A stretch of DNA of 64,000 bases, taken from Runella rosea. Its GTDB lineage: Bacteria; Bacteroidota; Bacteroidia; Cytophagales; Spirosomataceae. The stretch is from positions 3,534,001-3,598,000 of the forward strand of contig NZ_CP030850.1 of the NCBI RefSeq assembly GCF_003325355.1, in the 5' to 3' direction. Shown here piece by piece: positions 25,890-34,309 of the stretch. Position 1 is the stretch's first letter. The number at the start of each line of letters is the position of its first letter. Below the pieces are notes generated by a model, which had not been told where the DNA came from, did not search any database, and saw only the letters and a list, made by a program, of their open reading frames with translations. A program made the position numbers and the translations under genes.

Positions 25890-25914
25890 TGTGGTACGGA
25901 CGGACCCGCCCGTG
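25890..25914. repeat. Short palindromic repeat, TGTGGTAC family, copy 2
   Basis: TGTGGTACGGACGGACCCGC then CCGTGG matches the sequence at 2902-2925 with few differences, and is also just upstream of a minus-strand start codon, here that of the molybdopterin subunit. It occupies most of the short gap after the iron-sulfur subunit gene. Confidence 0.5.
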
Positions 25915-25937
25915 GTTAGAATGGTTCAGGATAGGGA

Positions 25938-26402
25938 TTATTTTTTCATTTTGGCTGCGGCCAATTTCACCGCATCGTGAATCCGGTGGTAGGTGCCACA
26001 ACGGCAGATATTCCCCACCATTGCTTCCTCAATTTCTTTGTCGGAAGGATTGGCATTTTTGGCGAGCAATGCCGATGCCGTCATCATTTGACCTGCCTGA
26101 CAGTAGCCGCACTGCGGTACATCCACTTCATCCCAGGCTTCCTGTACTGGGTGAGTTCCAGTTTCAGATAGCCCCTCTACCGTCGTAATAGTTGCATTGG
26201 ATACGTTGGATACAGGCACCACGCATGAGCGCGTAGCCTCGCCGTTTACGTGTACGGTACAGGCACCGCACATTGCCATTCCGCAGCCGTATTTGGTACC
26301 TACTAAATCGAGGTGGTCGCGCAATACCCAGAGCAGAGGCGTATTGGCATCAACGTCGGCTTTGTACGTTTTTCCGTTGATTTTCAGGTTAAATAATGCC
26401 AT
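25938..26402 (-). CDS. [2Fe-2S]-binding subunit of molybdenum hydroxylase (IorA-like)
   Basis: The ATG at 26402 gives 154 residues starting MALFNLKINGKTY; the open frame extends further but without family sequence. Residues C40, C45, C48 and C60 (YGCGMAMCGACTVHV...SC) bind the plant-type cluster, and CGYCQAGQ with ICRCGTY bind the second. This matches the two-cluster small subunit of xanthine-dehydrogenase-family enzymes. It passes electrons from the molybdenum site, probably to a cytochrome. It has no signal peptide and would be exported with its Tat-bearing partner. Upstream gene of the two-gene operon. Confidence 0.93.
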   Translation of the reverse strand: MALFNLKINGKTYKADVDANTPLLWVLRDHLDLVGTKYGCGMAMCGACTVHVNGEATRSCVVPVSNVSNATITTVEGLSETGTHPVQEAWDEVDVPQCGYCQAGQMMTASALLAKNANPSDKEIEEAMVGNICRCGTYHRIHDAVKLAAAKMKK

Positions 26403-26697
26403 GTTTGAAAAGGTTAAATTTTGGTATATAACATAAAATTGAATATAAAAGTTAGGTTTTGCAAACATCTCACCGCCACCTTATCGACGAACGGCCTTTC
26501 GGTGACGACGAAACTGTAATGGAATCGCCTCTTGAGTAAATATAGGCATGTTTGGAGGATTGTTACTTACTAAGAATTTTAAAAGTGAATGTATTACAGG
26601 GTTTATCTGCATAATTCTAAATTTGTTTTAAAAACACCTTAGAGTAAAATTAAAAAATGAATAAAATAGTCTTTTTTACCCCTTCCCAATTTCAGAC

Positions 26698-26721
26698 AAA
26701 GTGTTCGATACCGAACACTTT
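26698..26721 (+). promoter_or_regulatory. Palindromic operator/UAS candidate for the efflux operon
   Basis: AAAGTGTTCG and CGAACACTTT form perfect 10-base arms around ATAC. A T-rich tail follows (26718-26730), so a terminator-like reading is possible, but no plus-strand gene lies upstream. Its place about 50 bases before a TGGCAC element and 100 before the adaptor gene fits an enhancer-type activator site, such as for the NtrC-type regulator at the operon end. Confidence 0.55.
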
Positions 26722-26769
26722 TTATTTTTTACAAACAGTATAAATATTTGATAATCAATTGATTGCTTG

Positions 26770-26785
26770 GTGGCACACATTTGGA
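26770..26785 (+). promoter_or_regulatory. Partial sigma-54 (-24/-12) promoter candidate
   Basis: TGGCAC at 26771-26776 matches the -24 element exactly, but the -12 region reads TGGA at 26782-26785 where TTGC is expected. It is 37 bases before the adaptor ATG. The match is only partial. Confidence 0.35.
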
Positions 26786-26821
26786 AGTCTTTTCATATAT
26801 ACAGCCAATTTATTTTCAAAA

Positions 26822-28069
26822 ATGGACAGAGATATACCCGAAGAAAACCAAAAAGAACAATCCCGCCGCCGTTGGCTTTGGATTGGTGGATTTGCCCTTG
26901 TTGTCGCGGGGGCTGTGTGGGGCTTACGCACCTCCTTGAGCAATTCCGTAAACAAAATTGACCTTCGACTCGCAACCGCCGAAATCGGAAATGTTGAGAA
27001 TACACTTACTTCCTCAGGAGAGATTCAACCTGATTTTGAAGCCGTGATTACCAGTCCAATTACGGCGGTTATCCAACAAATCTACCTTGATGCGGGGGCT
27101 TCAGTCAAAAATGGCGATAAGATTCTGGAGTTGGATAAGGAGTTTACGCAGTTGAATTTTGAAAAAATGAAAGATGAGCTTGAACTCAAACGCAATGGCA
27201 TCGTCAAACTACGTTGGGAGCTGGAGAAGAGTTTTTATGATTTAAAAATAAACGATTCTATTAAGGTTCTAAAAATCAGTAGCCTACGTGCAGATATTGA
27301 AAATGCTAGGCGATTGTTTAAAGCAGGTGGCGGCACGCGCGAAAGTATCGACCAAGCCGAGCAGAATCTTCGTATTGCACAACTTGAAAAGCGACAACTT
27401 GAAAACGATATTCGCATCAAACAACAAACGATGCGGGCCGACATTCGCGAGTCTGAAATTGGCGCGCAAATCAAAGAAAAAGACCTTCAAGAACTCCAAC
27501 GCAAACTCCAGCAAGCCAATATTATTGCGAATCGCGCTGGGGTGCTTACCTACGTCAATAAAAACATCGGCTCAAAGGTCGCAGAAGGTGAAGTACTGGC
27601 TCGGTTGGCGGACTTGGGAGGATTTAAGGTAATTGGCTCTATATCTGATAATTATGCAGAGCTTATCCGAGTTGGAATGCCTGTGGTGGTTCGCATCAAC
27701 GATACGCAATTGCGCGGTACGCTGACAAATATCCTGCCTTCGGTTCAAAACAATATCGTCAATTTTGACGTGCAACTTGATGATAAAGCTAACAAACTGC
27801 TTCGTCCGAAGATGAAAGTGGAAGTGTATCCCGTGACAGATGCTCATAACCAAGTGGTAAGAGTGGCCAACGGCGCAGGGTTTACGGGTACACCTGTTCA
27901 AGATGTTTTTGTCCTTCGTCCCGACGGAAAAGCTGAGCGAAGAACCGTAAAAATCGGGTTGGCTAATTTTGACTTTGTTGAAGTTAAAGAGGGCATTCGT
28001 GCTGGAGAACGTGTAATCGTTTCGGACATGAGCAAGTATAAGAATGTTAAGGAGTTGGAGATAAAATAA
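26822..28069 (+). CDS. HlyD/MacA-type periplasmic adaptor subunit of efflux transporter
   Basis: The ATG at 26822 gives 415 residues with a short cytoplasmic start, one membrane anchor (about 20-38, WLWIGGFALVVAGAVWGL) and a periplasmic part. It shows the barrel-sandwich hybrid (ITAVIQQIYLDAGASVKNGDKILELD), a long alpha-hairpin (about 120-230, rich in Lys/Glu/Gln), GVLTYVNKNIGSKVAEGEVLARLADLG for the second half of the lipoyl fold, then beta-barrel and membrane-proximal domains. It bridges the inner-membrane ABC permeases and the TolC channel encoded downstream. First gene of the efflux operon. Confidence 0.9.
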   Translation: MDRDIPEENQKEQSRRRWLWIGGFALVVAGAVWGLRTSLSNSVNKIDLRLATAEIGNVENTLTSSGEIQPDFEAVITSPITAVIQQIYLDAGASVKNGDKILELDKEFTQLNFEKMKDELELKRNGIVKLRWELEKSFYDLKINDSIKVLKISSLRADIENARRLFKAGGGTRESIDQAEQNLRIAQLEKRQLENDIRIKQQTMRADIRESEIGAQIKEKDLQELQRKLQQANIIANRAGVLTYVNKNIGSKVAEGEVLARLADLGGFKVIGSISDNYAELIRVGMPVVVRINDTQLRGTLTNILPSVQNNIVNFDVQLDDKANKLLRPKMKVEVYPVTDAHNQVVRVANGAGFTGTPVQDVFVLRPDGKAERRTVKIGLANFDFVEVKEGIRAGERVIVSDMSKYKNVKELEIK

Positions 28070-28070
28070 A

Positions 28071-28095
28071 GTAGGGGCAGGGCTTGCCTCTGCCC
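28071..28095 (+). repeat. GTAGGGGCAGG-family repeat, copy 1 (inverted partner at 28300)
   Basis: GTAGGGGCAGGGCTTGCCTC plus TGCCC is the exact reverse complement of 28300-28324, giving a perfect 25-base inverted pair separated by 204 bases. Each copy alone also folds (GGGCAG/CTGCCC). It starts one base after the adaptor gene's stop. Confidence 0.8.
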
Positions 28096-28140
28096 GAATT
28101 GCCTTTGTCCCGAATTGCCTTTGTCCCGAATGGTCTCTGT
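28093..28140 (+). repeat. 16-base tandem repeat
   Basis: CCCGAATTGCCTTTGT is repeated exactly at 28093-28108 and 28109-28124, with a third degenerate copy at 28125-28140. It directly abuts the GTAGGGGCAGG copy, suggesting slippage growth from a dispersed element. Confidence 0.75.
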
Positions 28141-28194
28141 ACTGCCGAGGGAATCCGAAAATTTACAGTGAAATGATTTAGAATATTTACAGCC

Positions 28195-29754
28195 ATGAAT
28201 AAAATCAATTTATACAAATTCAGCCTTAAAAATTGCCCAAGACCCATGAGAAATTTAGTTTTTCAGTTCGGTCAGCGGCAAACAGGGCAGAGGCAAACAG
28301 GGCAGAGGCAAGCCCTGCCCCTACGATTTTGTGCTTTTTGCCTGTTTTTGTCAATATCGCTACATGGCCAAACGACCCAACTAACGCTTTCAGAAGTGGT
28401 AGAAATGGCCAAAAATCAATCTATTTCGGCCCGACAAGCGTCTACTACCAAAGAAACAAAGTATTGGGAATATCGCACTTTCTTGTCAAACTACAAACCG
28501 CAATTAACGTTAAGCGGCAATTTACCTGCGTTTAGTCGTTCATTTATTGAAGTACGTCAGCCCGACGGCACGATTCAGTTTCAGCCTATCCGTAATAACA
28601 ATTCGTCGCTAAATCTTTCGCTGAGCCAAAGCATTGCGGCAACGGGCGGAAGCATTTATGCCACCTCGCAATTGCAGCGATTTGATGATTTTGACCGAAA
28701 AAATACCCTTTACAACGGCACTCCCTTCGCCGTTGGGTATTTGCAGCCGTTGTTGCGTTTCAATTCATTCAAATGGGATAAGAAAATCGAACCACTTAAA
28801 TTCAACGAAAGTCAACAAACTTACATCGAATCGCTGGAGCAGATTGCGTTGCGGGCCAGTGGGTTATTCTTTGATTTGCTGTTGGCGCAGGTCAATTTGC
28901 AGATTGCCGAAACCAATTTGACTAATACCCAAAACATTCTCAAAGTAGCCAATGAAAAGTATGAATTGGGCAAGAACACGCGCAACGAAATATTGCAATT
29001 ACAACTCGAATTGCTCAAAGCGCGAAAGGCGGTGGGGGTCTCAAAACGTGATTTAGAAGTGGCTTCGTTGAACTTGAAAGCGTACATAGGACTACAAGCA
29101 GAAGGGAAAATAGAGCTACAAACGCCTGTCCAACCCGCCGCACTGACGCTTTCATCCGAAAGGGCCATTGAGCAAGCGTTTGCTAACCGTTCCGATGCGA
29201 TTGCGTTTGGCCGAAGAACACTGGAAGCTGAACGGGCGGTGGCAAAAGCCAAAGGCGATAATGGCCTCAACGCCACCCTCACCGCTACCTTGGGTTTTTC
29301 AAATCGGGGCATTACGGTGCCCGAATTGTATCGTAAACCCCAAGACCAACAAACGGTAGAATTACAATTGGACATTCCGATTTTGGACTGGGGGCGTTCT
29401 AAATCTCGGACCAAAACCGCTGAAGCCCAACGCCAACTGACTCAATACACCGTAGAGCAAGATAAACAGAATTTTCAACAGGAAATTTATACGCAAGTCA
29501 CGCTGTTTGAAATGCTCCGTGACCAACTTTCACTCACCGTTCAGGCCGATAGCATTGCGTCTGAAAAGTACCGAATTGCGCAAGATCGGTACGTATTGGG
29601 CAATCTGAGCATCACCGATTTAAGTATTTCGTTTACCGAAAAAGACCAAGCCAAACGTGATTATATCTATGCTCTACGCGACTATTGGGGGGCTTACTAC
29701 AAGCTGCGGCAATTGACATTGTATGATTTTGAAACAGAAAGCAAATTGAAATAA
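28195..29754 (+). CDS. TolC-family outer-membrane efflux protein
   Basis: A 519-residue protein with a hydrophobic signal segment near residues 43-58 (FCAFCLFLSISLHG), then the TolC repeats with alpha-helical barrels and typical sequences such as LTLSEVVEMAKNQS, YELGKNTRNEILQLQLELLKA, and the symmetrical second half AKAKGDNGLNATLTATLG and KYRIAQDRYVLGNLSITDLS. The N-terminus is unusually long because a repeat element is translated there (about residues 28-43, with QRQTG repeats). An in-frame ATG at 28246 is an alternative start. It completes a tripartite exporter with the adaptor upstream and ABC subunits downstream. Confidence 0.88.
   Translation: MNKINLYKFSLKNCPRPMRNLVFQFGQRQTGQRQTGQRQALPLRFCAFCLFLSISLHGQTTQLTLSEVVEMAKNQSISARQASTTKETKYWEYRTFLSNYKPQLTLSGNLPAFSRSFIEVRQPDGTIQFQPIRNNNSSLNLSLSQSIAATGGSIYATSQLQRFDDFDRKNTLYNGTPFAVGYLQPLLRFNSFKWDKKIEPLKFNESQQTYIESLEQIALRASGLFFDLLLAQVNLQIAETNLTNTQNILKVANEKYELGKNTRNEILQLQLELLKARKAVGVSKRDLEVASLNLKAYIGLQAEGKIELQTPVQPAALTLSSERAIEQAFANRSDAIAFGRRTLEAERAVAKAKGDNGLNATLTATLGFSNRGITVPELYRKPQDQQTVELQLDIPILDWGRSKSRTKTAEAQRQLTQYTVEQDKQNFQQEIYTQVTLFEMLRDQLSLTVQADSIASEKYRIAQDRYVLGNLSITDLSISFTEKDQAKRDYIYALRDYWGAYYKLRQLTLYDFETESKLK
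28277..28324 (+). repeat. 15-base tandem repeat and inverted GTAGGGGCAGG copy inside the TolC gene
   Basis: GGCAAACAGGGCAGA is repeated exactly at 28277-28291 and 28292-28306, then runs into the inverted partner (28300-28324) of the 28071 repeat. It is translated as QRQTG-type repeats before the signal peptide core. Confidence 0.75.
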
Positions 29755-29757
29755 ACC

Positions 29758-30423
29758 ATGATACATTTAAAGAACATCGAAAAAGTCTATCGGACAGCCA
29801 CGGTAGAAACAGTTGCGCTCAATAACATCAATTTGAGCGTTGAAAAAGGAGAATTTGTTTCCATTATGGGCCCTTCGGGTTGCGGCAAAAGTACGTTGCT
29901 CAACATCATCGGGCTATTGGATGAACCGTCGAAGGGTAAAGTAGAAATTGGTGGAAAACACACCAATGGCTTGCCCGACAGTCAGTTGGCGCATTTTCGT
30001 AATCAAACATTGGGCTTTATTTTTCAGAGTTTTCACCTGATTAATGATTTACCCGTATTAGATAACGTAGAGTTGCCACTTTTGTACCGCAAGGTTTCGA
30101 GCAGCGAGCGCCGCCGCTTGGCGAGCGAAGCGCTGGAAAAAGTGGGACTCAGCAACCGAATGAAGCATTATCCCAATCAACTTTCGGGCGGGCAAAAACA
30201 GCGGGTGGCCATTGCACGCGCCATTGTGGGGCAGCCGCAGATTATTTTGGCCGATGAGCCTACTGGAAATTTGGATAGCAACATGGGCAACGAAATCATG
30301 GACATCTTGACTACGCTCAATCAACGTGACAAAGCCACCATCATCATGGTGACCCACGATGAAAACATGGCTAAACGTACGCATCGCTTAATCAGATTGT
30401 TTGACGGTTCACAAGTTTCCTAA
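29758..30423 (+). CDS. MacB/LolD-type ABC transporter ATP-binding protein
   Basis: A 221-residue ATPase with Walker [10 protein letters not shown] at 38-46, Q-loop FIFQSFHLI, signature [15 protein letters not shown], Walker [14 protein letters not shown] and switch VTHD. This is the short form that pairs with FtsX-type permeases in lipoprotein release, macrolide export or antimicrobial peptide efflux. It begins three bases after the TolC stop and is followed after two bases by the first permease, so translation is probably coupled. Confidence 0.93.
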   Translation: MIHLKNIEKVYRTATVETVALNNINLSVEKGEFVSIMGPSGCGKSTLLNIIGLLDEPSKGKVEIGGKHTNGLPDSQLAHFRNQTLGFIFQSFHLINDLPVLDNVELPLLYRKVSSSERRRLASEALEKVGLSNRMKHYPNQLSGGQKQRVAIARAIVGQPQIILADEPTGNLDSNMGNEIMDILTTLNQRDKATIIMVTHDENMAKRTHRLIRLFDGSQVS

Positions 30424-30425
30424 TT

Positions 30426-31676
30426 ATGCTACTCAACTACCTCAAAATCACCCTTGCCGTGCTGCAACGTCGAAAGTTTTTCACGTTTATCAGCCTATTC
30501 GGCATCAGTCTGACGCTCACTATTTTGGTGGTGGCTACGGCCTTTATTGACCACTTGATTGCAGCCGGCTACCCCGAAATCAATCGCGACCGCTCTTTGT
30601 ATATCTGGAATATAAAGCAGAAAGATACCAAAAACCAAGGCCAAAGCTCAGGGCCTATCAGCTTTTCGTTCATCAATACCTATGTCAGGTCGCTCAAAAC
30701 ACCAGCTAAGATTGCCGCGGTGTCGATGCCAAGTACCATCAATATTTATCTCAATAATCACAAGCTGAATGTCCGCTATCGGCATACCGACAGTAATTTT
30801 TGGGATGTTACTTCCTTTGACTTTTTGGAAGGGAAAAATTACACCGAACAAAACATCGCCAACAACGATTACGTGGTGGTCATCAACGATTACGTCCGCG
30901 ACGAATACGTGGGCAAAGGCCAGCCAGCGGTGGGCAAAATGATTGAAATCGACAACGTCAACTACCGCATCATTGGTGTAGTGCGCGGTTGTCCCATTAC
31001 CCGGATTCACGTTTCATCAGATTTGTATTTTCCGTACAATACCTCCAAAGCTGATTTAAAAAAGGTGGAATTGCGGGGCAACTTTGCTGCAATAATCCTG
31101 CCCGATGCTCCTTCGGATATTCCTAAAATACAGACCGAATTCAACGTTGTAGCTTCAAAAATAAAAGTGACGGAAACGGGCGATAAGTGGTTTAGGCCCG
31201 ATAAACTGTATGTTTCTGCCGATTCTTACATCACCAGTTTTACCCGTCAGTTTAAGGGCGATGGCGAAAGTGATGGCCTAGGGTATTTTTTTACCATTGT
31301 GCTCGGAATCGCCTTGTTATTCATGTCTTTGCCCGCCATCAACTTGGTCAACATCAATATGAGTCGTATCATGGAGCGGGCTTCAGAGATTGGCATTCGG
31401 AAGGCTTTCGGGGCCTCGTCCAAAACCTTGGTGATGCAGTTTGTGATTGAGAATATTATTCTGACGCTCATTGGTGGAGTGATTGCGGTTTTTCTGTCGC
31501 TTGGAGTTATTTACTATCTAAACAACAGCAACTTAATCGCCTATATTGATTTGAGTTTCAACTGGAAAGTTTTCTCCATTGCGATTTTTGTCAGCTTGCT
31601 GTTCGGGCTTTTATCGGGGGTTTACCCTGCCTGGCGGATGTCAAAATTACAAGTTGTGGAAGCCCTTAAAAATTAA
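30426..31676 (+). CDS. FtsX-type ABC permease, first of two
   Basis: A 416-residue MacB-PCD/FtsX permease: one N-terminal TM helix (FFTFISLFGISLTLTILVV), a large periplasmic domain (about 50-275), and three C-terminal TM helices with the conserved MERASEIGIRKAFGAS coupling segment and FLSLGVIYYLN. The C-terminus ends KLQVVEALKN, a typical FtsX tail. It forms the membrane part of the mechanotransmission-type exporter with the next gene; the substrate (drug, peptide or lipid) is unknown. Confidence 0.88.
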   Translation: MLLNYLKITLAVLQRRKFFTFISLFGISLTLTILVVATAFIDHLIAAGYPEINRDRSLYIWNIKQKDTKNQGQSSGPISFSFINTYVRSLKTPAKIAAVSMPSTINIYLNNHKLNVRYRHTDSNFWDVTSFDFLEGKNYTEQNIANNDYVVVINDYVRDEYVGKGQPAVGKMIEIDNVNYRIIGVVRGCPITRIHVSSDLYFPYNTSKADLKKVELRGNFAAIILPDAPSDIPKIQTEFNVVASKIKVTETGDKWFRPDKLYVSADSYITSFTRQFKGDGESDGLGYFFTIVLGIALLFMSLPAINLVNINMSRIMERASEIGIRKAFGASSKTLVMQFVIENIILTLIGGVIAVFLSLGVIYYLNNSNLIAYIDLSFNWKVFSIAIFVSLLFGLLSGVYPAWRMSKLQVVEALKN

Positions 31677-31682
31677 AAAGCC

Positions 31683-32858
31683 ATGTTAAAACACTTATTT
31701 AAACTCATCTGGAAACGGAAAAAGATGAACTCTTTGATGATGTTCGAGATATTTTTTTCCTTTCTTATTTTGTTCGCCGTCTGGACGCTCGGTATCTATA
31801 ACTACCGAAACTACGCCCAGCCTTCGGGCCTCGAAACCGACAATGTTTGGGTCGCTTTTTTCAACTTTAATGCCCCCAACGACACAATCAAAGCTGAATA
31901 TAAAGAGTTGGTTCGGCAGCAATTGACGCGCTATCGGGCGGTGCATAGCTTTGCTTTCACAAGTTCTAACGCCCCGTTTACCTTCAGTTCTATGAACAAT
32001 AATGTAGAGTACAACAAAAAGACCACGATGAGCGAAATCATGAGAGTTGAGCCTGATTTTCCGAAGGTGATGAATATGAAGATTTCTGAAGGGCGTTGGT
32101 TTAATGAGACAGATAAGGCGGGCAATTATCGTCCTATCGTCATTACGCGTCGCTTGAAGGAAGAACTGTTTGGCAATGAAAGCGCGATAGGGAAAACGTT
32201 GGGCAACGGTGACGGGGCCAGTTCAAACGACCCCAAAATGAAAGTAGTCGGTGTGGTGGATTATTTTAAACACAAAGATGATTTTCAGAAGCTTTCCAGC
32301 TGCATATTTCAGCCCTCTGATCGATGGGATGATACAATGGTAATGAAGGTACAAGAAGGTAGCGGGGCAGAATTGGAAGCCCAAATCTCGAAGGAAGTGG
32401 CGCGCTTGGGCAAAGATTGGTCAATCGAAATTCAGCAGATGAACAACATGAAATCCAACCGCAATAACCTCGTACTCGTGCCCGTCCTGATTTTATTGAT
32501 TGTGTGCAGTTTCTTGGTGTTCAACGTCGCCTTGGGGCTGTTTGGGGTGTTATTTCAAACCATCAGCCGGCGCAAGCAAGAAATCGGCGTACGCCGCGCC
32601 ATGGGAGCTACGCAGGGCGCTATTTTGTGGCATTTTATTGGCGAAACTGCCGTTATTGCTACTTTTGGGCTTATTTTAGGGGTCTTTTTTGCGGTTCAAT
32701 TTCCCTTGCTGAATGTGTTTGATGTAGAGGCTGGAGTATATTTGTTGGGAATTTTAATGGCCGTCATTTCGGTCTATGTGTTAGTCAGCATTTGCGCTTT
32801 TTATCCTAGTCGTCAGGCTTCTGTGATGCAGCCAGCAACCGTTTTGCACGAAGAATAA
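31683..32858 (+). CDS. FtsX-type ABC permease, second of two
   Basis: A 391-residue MacB-PCD/FtsX permease with the same topology: an N-terminal TM helix (MFEIFFSFLILFAVWTLGI), a periplasmic domain with RVEPDFPKVMNMKISEGRWF, and three C-terminal TM helices with ISRRKQEIGVRRAMGAT as the coupling segment. It ends in RQASVMQPATVLHEE. It is distinct from the preceding permease, so the two likely form a heterodimer served by the shared ATPase. Spacing of six bases upstream and two downstream shows a tight operon. Confidence 0.88.
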   Translation: MLKHLFKLIWKRKKMNSLMMFEIFFSFLILFAVWTLGIYNYRNYAQPSGLETDNVWVAFFNFNAPNDTIKAEYKELVRQQLTRYRAVHSFAFTSSNAPFTFSSMNNNVEYNKKTTMSEIMRVEPDFPKVMNMKISEGRWFNETDKAGNYRPIVITRRLKEELFGNESAIGKTLGNGDGASSNDPKMKVVGVVDYFKHKDDFQKLSSCIFQPSDRWDDTMVMKVQEGSGAELEAQISKEVARLGKDWSIEIQQMNNMKSNRNNLVLVPVLILLIVCSFLVFNVALGLFGVLFQTISRRKQEIGVRRAMGATQGAILWHFIGETAVIATFGLILGVFFAVQFPLLNVFDVEAGVYLLGILMAVISVYVLVSICAFYPSRQASVMQPATVLHEE

Positions 32859-32860
32859 GT

Positions 32861-34282
32861 ATGATTTTAATCGTTGATGATGATATTGCCGTTCGAACTT
32901 CTCTTTCGCTCTTGATGCGAAAAGAGAAGTTCGATGTTGCAACAGCCGAAACGCCCGAAGAAGCCCTCACCCATTTGACTGAGAATGTGATTGAGTTGGT
33001 GTTGCTCGACATGAATTTTTCTAATGACACCTCTGGAGATGATGGATTGAATCTGCTCGCTCAAATCAGGCAACAGGATGCGCACGTACCCGTGATTCTC
33101 ATTACGGGTTGGGCCACGATTGATTTGGCCGTCAAAGGAATGAAAATCGGGGCGGCTGATTTTATCAGTAAGCCTTGGCAAAATACGCATCTGATGCAGT
33201 CGGTCCGGACTGCGTTGGCGTTGCGTGAGGCAAATGACCCAGCACCTAAAGAGAAAAATTCAGGAGTAAAGGCGGCCAATCAGTCGATAAGTCGTCGTCA
33301 ATTGGACCGACAGTATGATTTTGGGCAAATCATAGGGCAGTCAGAATCTATGTTACAAATATTGGGCACCATAGGTCGGATAGCCGCGACCGATGCTTCT
33401 GTATTGATTATGGGCGAGAGCGGCACGGGAAAGGAGCTTATTGCCGAAGCCGTTCACCAAAACAGCCAACGCGCCAAGCGCCCGTTTGTCAAAGTGAATT
33501 TGGGCGGGATTTCAACCAGTTTGTTTGAGTCTGAAATGTTTGGGCACATTCGCGGGGCGTTTACCGACGCGCGCTACGACCGCACGGGCCGCTTTGAATT
33601 GGCCAATCGCGGCACCATTTTTTTGGATGAAATCGGCGAACTGGATTTGAGCAGTCAGGTGAAATTGCTGCGTGTATTGCAGGACCGAACCTTCGAAATA
33701 TTGGGCAGTAGTAAGACCAAAACGCTGGACGTGCGCGTAGTGTGCGCTACCAATCGGAATCTGGAAGAAATGGTGGCTAAAGGCACGTTTCGAGAGGACT
33801 TGCTGTACCGTATCAACCTCATTACAATCCAGTTGCCTTCTTTGCGCCAGCGTCCAGATGACATTCCGCTGTTGGTTGATTTTTTTGTCAATAACCTACG
33901 TAGTATCTACAGCCGCCCGCACTTAGAAGTAAGCCGCGACGCGCTGAAATGGCTCAAACAACTCAACTTGCCAGGCAATATTCGCCAACTCAAAAACCTA
34001 GTCGAACGGACGATTTTGGTCAGCAACAATGACATACTAGAAGTGGCCGATTTTGAGCAAAATTATCAGCCCCCATCTCGACCTTCCGACCTCATATCTC
34101 CAAAATCCCACCTTCCTGACGTAGGCAGCATGACGCTCGAAGAAATGGAAATCCAGATGATTCGACGCGCGATGGAATTTCACCGGGGCAAAGTGGCCCG
34201 CGTAGCCAAAGCCTTGGGCCTGACGCGCTCAGCGTTGTATCGGCGGTTGGAAAAGTACAGCATTCCGTTTGATGAAGAATGA
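32861..34282 (+). CDS. NtrC-type sigma-54-dependent response regulator
   Basis: A 473-residue activator. The receiver domain (1-120) has acidic residues D6-D8 and phospho-acceptor D50 in LVLLDMNF, and the conserved lysine in FISKPW. The AAA+ domain has Walker A GESGTGKE, the sigma-54 contact loop reading GAFTDA (canonical GAFTGA), Walker B TIFLDEIGEL and the arginine finger region. The C-terminal Fis-type helix-turn-helix has KVARVAKALGLTRSALYRRL. It activates sigma-54 RNA polymerase when phosphorylated. As last gene of the efflux operon, it probably controls that operon; its likely kinase is at 35021. Confidence 0.93.
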   Translation: MILIVDDDIAVRTSLSLLMRKEKFDVATAETPEEALTHLTENVIELVLLDMNFSNDTSGDDGLNLLAQIRQQDAHVPVILITGWATIDLAVKGMKIGAADFISKPWQNTHLMQSVRTALALREANDPAPKEKNSGVKAANQSISRRQLDRQYDFGQIIGQSESMLQILGTIGRIAATDASVLIMGESGTGKELIAEAVHQNSQRAKRPFVKVNLGGISTSLFESEMFGHIRGAFTDARYDRTGRFELANRGTIFLDEIGELDLSSQVKLLRVLQDRTFEILGSSKTKTLDVRVVCATNRNLEEMVAKGTFREDLLYRINLITIQLPSLRQRPDDIPLLVDFFVNNLRSIYSRPHLEVSRDALKWLKQLNLPGNIRQLKNLVERTILVSNNDILEVADFEQNYQPPSRPSDLISPKSHLPDVGSMTLEEMEIQMIRRAMEFHRGKVARVAKALGLTRSALYRRLEKYSIPFDEE

Positions 34283-34309
34283 GGGTAGTTTCGATTGTCG
34301 AGTATTGAT

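Larger units (their letters stand above)
26403..26821. other. Divergent promoter region, 419 bases
   Basis: No gene of its own. It separates the molybdenum hydroxylase operon (minus) from the efflux operon (plus). It contains the palindrome at 26698-26721 and a -24-like element at 26771-26785 that probably control the efflux operon. The half nearest the hydroxylase shows nothing clear. Confidence 0.6.

Noticed and set aside
26698-26730. Palindrome plus T-rich tail read as a terminator
   Set aside because: No plus-strand gene precedes it within 290 bases, and the minus-strand neighbour starts beyond it, so an operator/UAS reading is more sensible.
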